Shown here: piece by piece, positions 6,160 through 6,550 of the stretch
Numbering within the stretch: the stretch's first letter is position 1
Layout: the number at the start of each line of letters is the position of its first letter
Origin: DASRSS01 sp035656335
GTDB lineage: Bacteria; Actinomycetota; Actinomycetes; Mycobacteriales; Jatrophihabitantaceae
Length of the DNA stretch: 6,550 bases
Reading direction: 5' to 3'
NCBI GenBank assembly: GCA_035656335.1
Contig: DASRSS010000152.1
Location: forward strand, 1 to 6,550
The notes under the pieces: generated by a model
Databases searched by the model: none
Told to the model about the DNA's origin: nothing
What the model saw: only the letters and a program-made list of their open reading frames with translations
Translations under genes and position numbers: made by a program

Positions 6160-6550
6160 GCCACGAACCTCAGGCTCTCGGGGGGACAGGTACGCATCGC
6201 GCTCTCGGCGGCCCGCACGCCGCTGCGCACCGCGCTCTCCATCGTGTCCGGCCAGCCGGTGGCCGTCCACGAGCCGGCCAGCCACACGCCGTCCGGTCCG
6301 GCGTCCGCCGGCGGCCGCATGGTCGCATGGCCGGCGGCCTGCCGGAACGTCGCGCGCCGCTCGCGGGTGACGAACGCGTCGCGCACCTCGGCGCGCGCCG
6401 CGGCCGGAAGCAGCCGGGCCAGTTCGGCGACGTAGCGGTCGGTCAGCTCCTTGGCCGGCACGTCCACGATGTCGTCGGCGGCGGACACGGTCACCGCCAG
6501 GTACTGCCCGCCCGGGTGGACGCGGTCCAGGCCGGAGCTGTGCGTGCGGT
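6156..6550 (-). CDS. hpnE: HpnE, squalene-forming FAD-dependent oxidoreductase (C-terminal part only)
   Basis: Only the last 131 codons are present; the N-terminal FAD-binding part lies beyond the right edge. The visible protein runs from a segment with GGQYLAVTVSAADD, through VTRERRATFRQ, to a conserved C-terminal stretch GVWLAGSWTATGWPDTMES followed by AVRSGVRAAESA. This last part is the FAD-contacting C-terminal motif of the phytoene desaturase/amine oxidase superfamily, and the whole tail resembles the HpnE branch. By family knowledge HpnE works after HpnC and HpnD and reduces hydroxysqualene to squalene, the substrate of Shc. The TGA stop (6156-6158) overlaps the ATG of the next gene as ATGA, so the two are probably translationally coupled. 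The neighbouring cyclase supports HpnE over a carotenoid desaturase. The start cannot be seen. Confidence 0.88.
   Translation of the reverse strand, partial: RTHSSGLDRVHPGGQYLAVTVSAADDIVDVPAKELTDRYVAELARLLPAAARAEVRDAFVTRERRATFRQAAGHATMRPPADAGPDGVWLAGSWTATGWPDTMESAVRSGVRAAESAMRTCPPESLRFVA
6168..6172 (-). promoter_or_regulatory. Ribosome binding site of the polyprenyl synthase gene
   Basis: The minus strand reads TGAGG, 8 bases before the ATG at 6157-6159 and inside the end of hpnE. It supports the short 341-residue start over the longer upstream reading. Confidence 0.6.

Noticed and set aside
6160..6285. N-terminal extension of 42 residues on the polyprenyl synthase
   Set aside because: It lies wholly in the hpnE coding end, is Arg/Gly-rich and unlike the family. 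The internal ATG has TGAGG upstream and an ATGA overlap with hpnE.
5512..6435. Plus-strand frames of 307 and 273 codons antisense to the prenyl synthase
   Set aside because: Both are antisense to a protein with both Asp-rich motifs, have shadow-like composition, and no recognisable features.
1..6550. Promoters, rho-independent terminators, tRNA or other RNA genes, CRISPR arrays, insertion sequences
   Set aside because: Coding sequence fills all but 18 bases. I saw no T-tracts after hairpins, no regular short repeats with spacers, no transposase and no inverted terminal repeats.

Overview
The window is a contiguous piece of a hopanoid (pentacyclic triterpenoid) biosynthesis operon. All genes lie on the minus strand, so transcription runs from base 6550 towards base 1. 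The DNA is very GC-rich, codon third positions are almost all G or C, and two genes start with GTG. Together with the protein sequences this points to a high-GC actinomycete; I cannot name the genus.

Layout in transcription order: the C-terminal end of hpnE (squalene-forming FAD oxidoreductase, cut by the right edge); a trans-polyprenyl diphosphate synthase; shc (squalene-hopene cyclase, full length); one continuous 499-codon reading frame joining an HpnG-type adenosylhopane nucleosidase/phosphorylase to an IspH-type HMBPP reductase; hpnH (radical SAM adenosylhopane synthase); and the N-terminal third of dxs (cut by the left edge). Packing is extreme. hpnE/prenyl synthase and shc/hpnG share ATGA overlaps, ispH/hpnH shares TGATG, dxs starts inside hpnH, and the only non-coding gap is 18 bases before shc. 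There is no room for internal promoters, terminators or RNA genes, and I see none.

The genes cover the pathway from both ends. Dxs (first MEP step) and IspH (last MEP step) supply IPP/DMAPP, the prenyl synthase elongates them, HpnE completes squalene, Shc cyclises it to hopene/hopanol, HpnH adds adenosine to hopene, and HpnG removes adenine on the way to ribosylhopane and extended hopanoids.

The pathway itself is known. The most notable feature is the in-frame HpnG-IspH fusion, which joins an isoprenoid-precursor enzyme to a late side-chain enzyme that does not act on a neighbouring step. Both halves keep their recognisable catalytic residues, and no stop codon lies between them. I did not find an unknown system beyond this.
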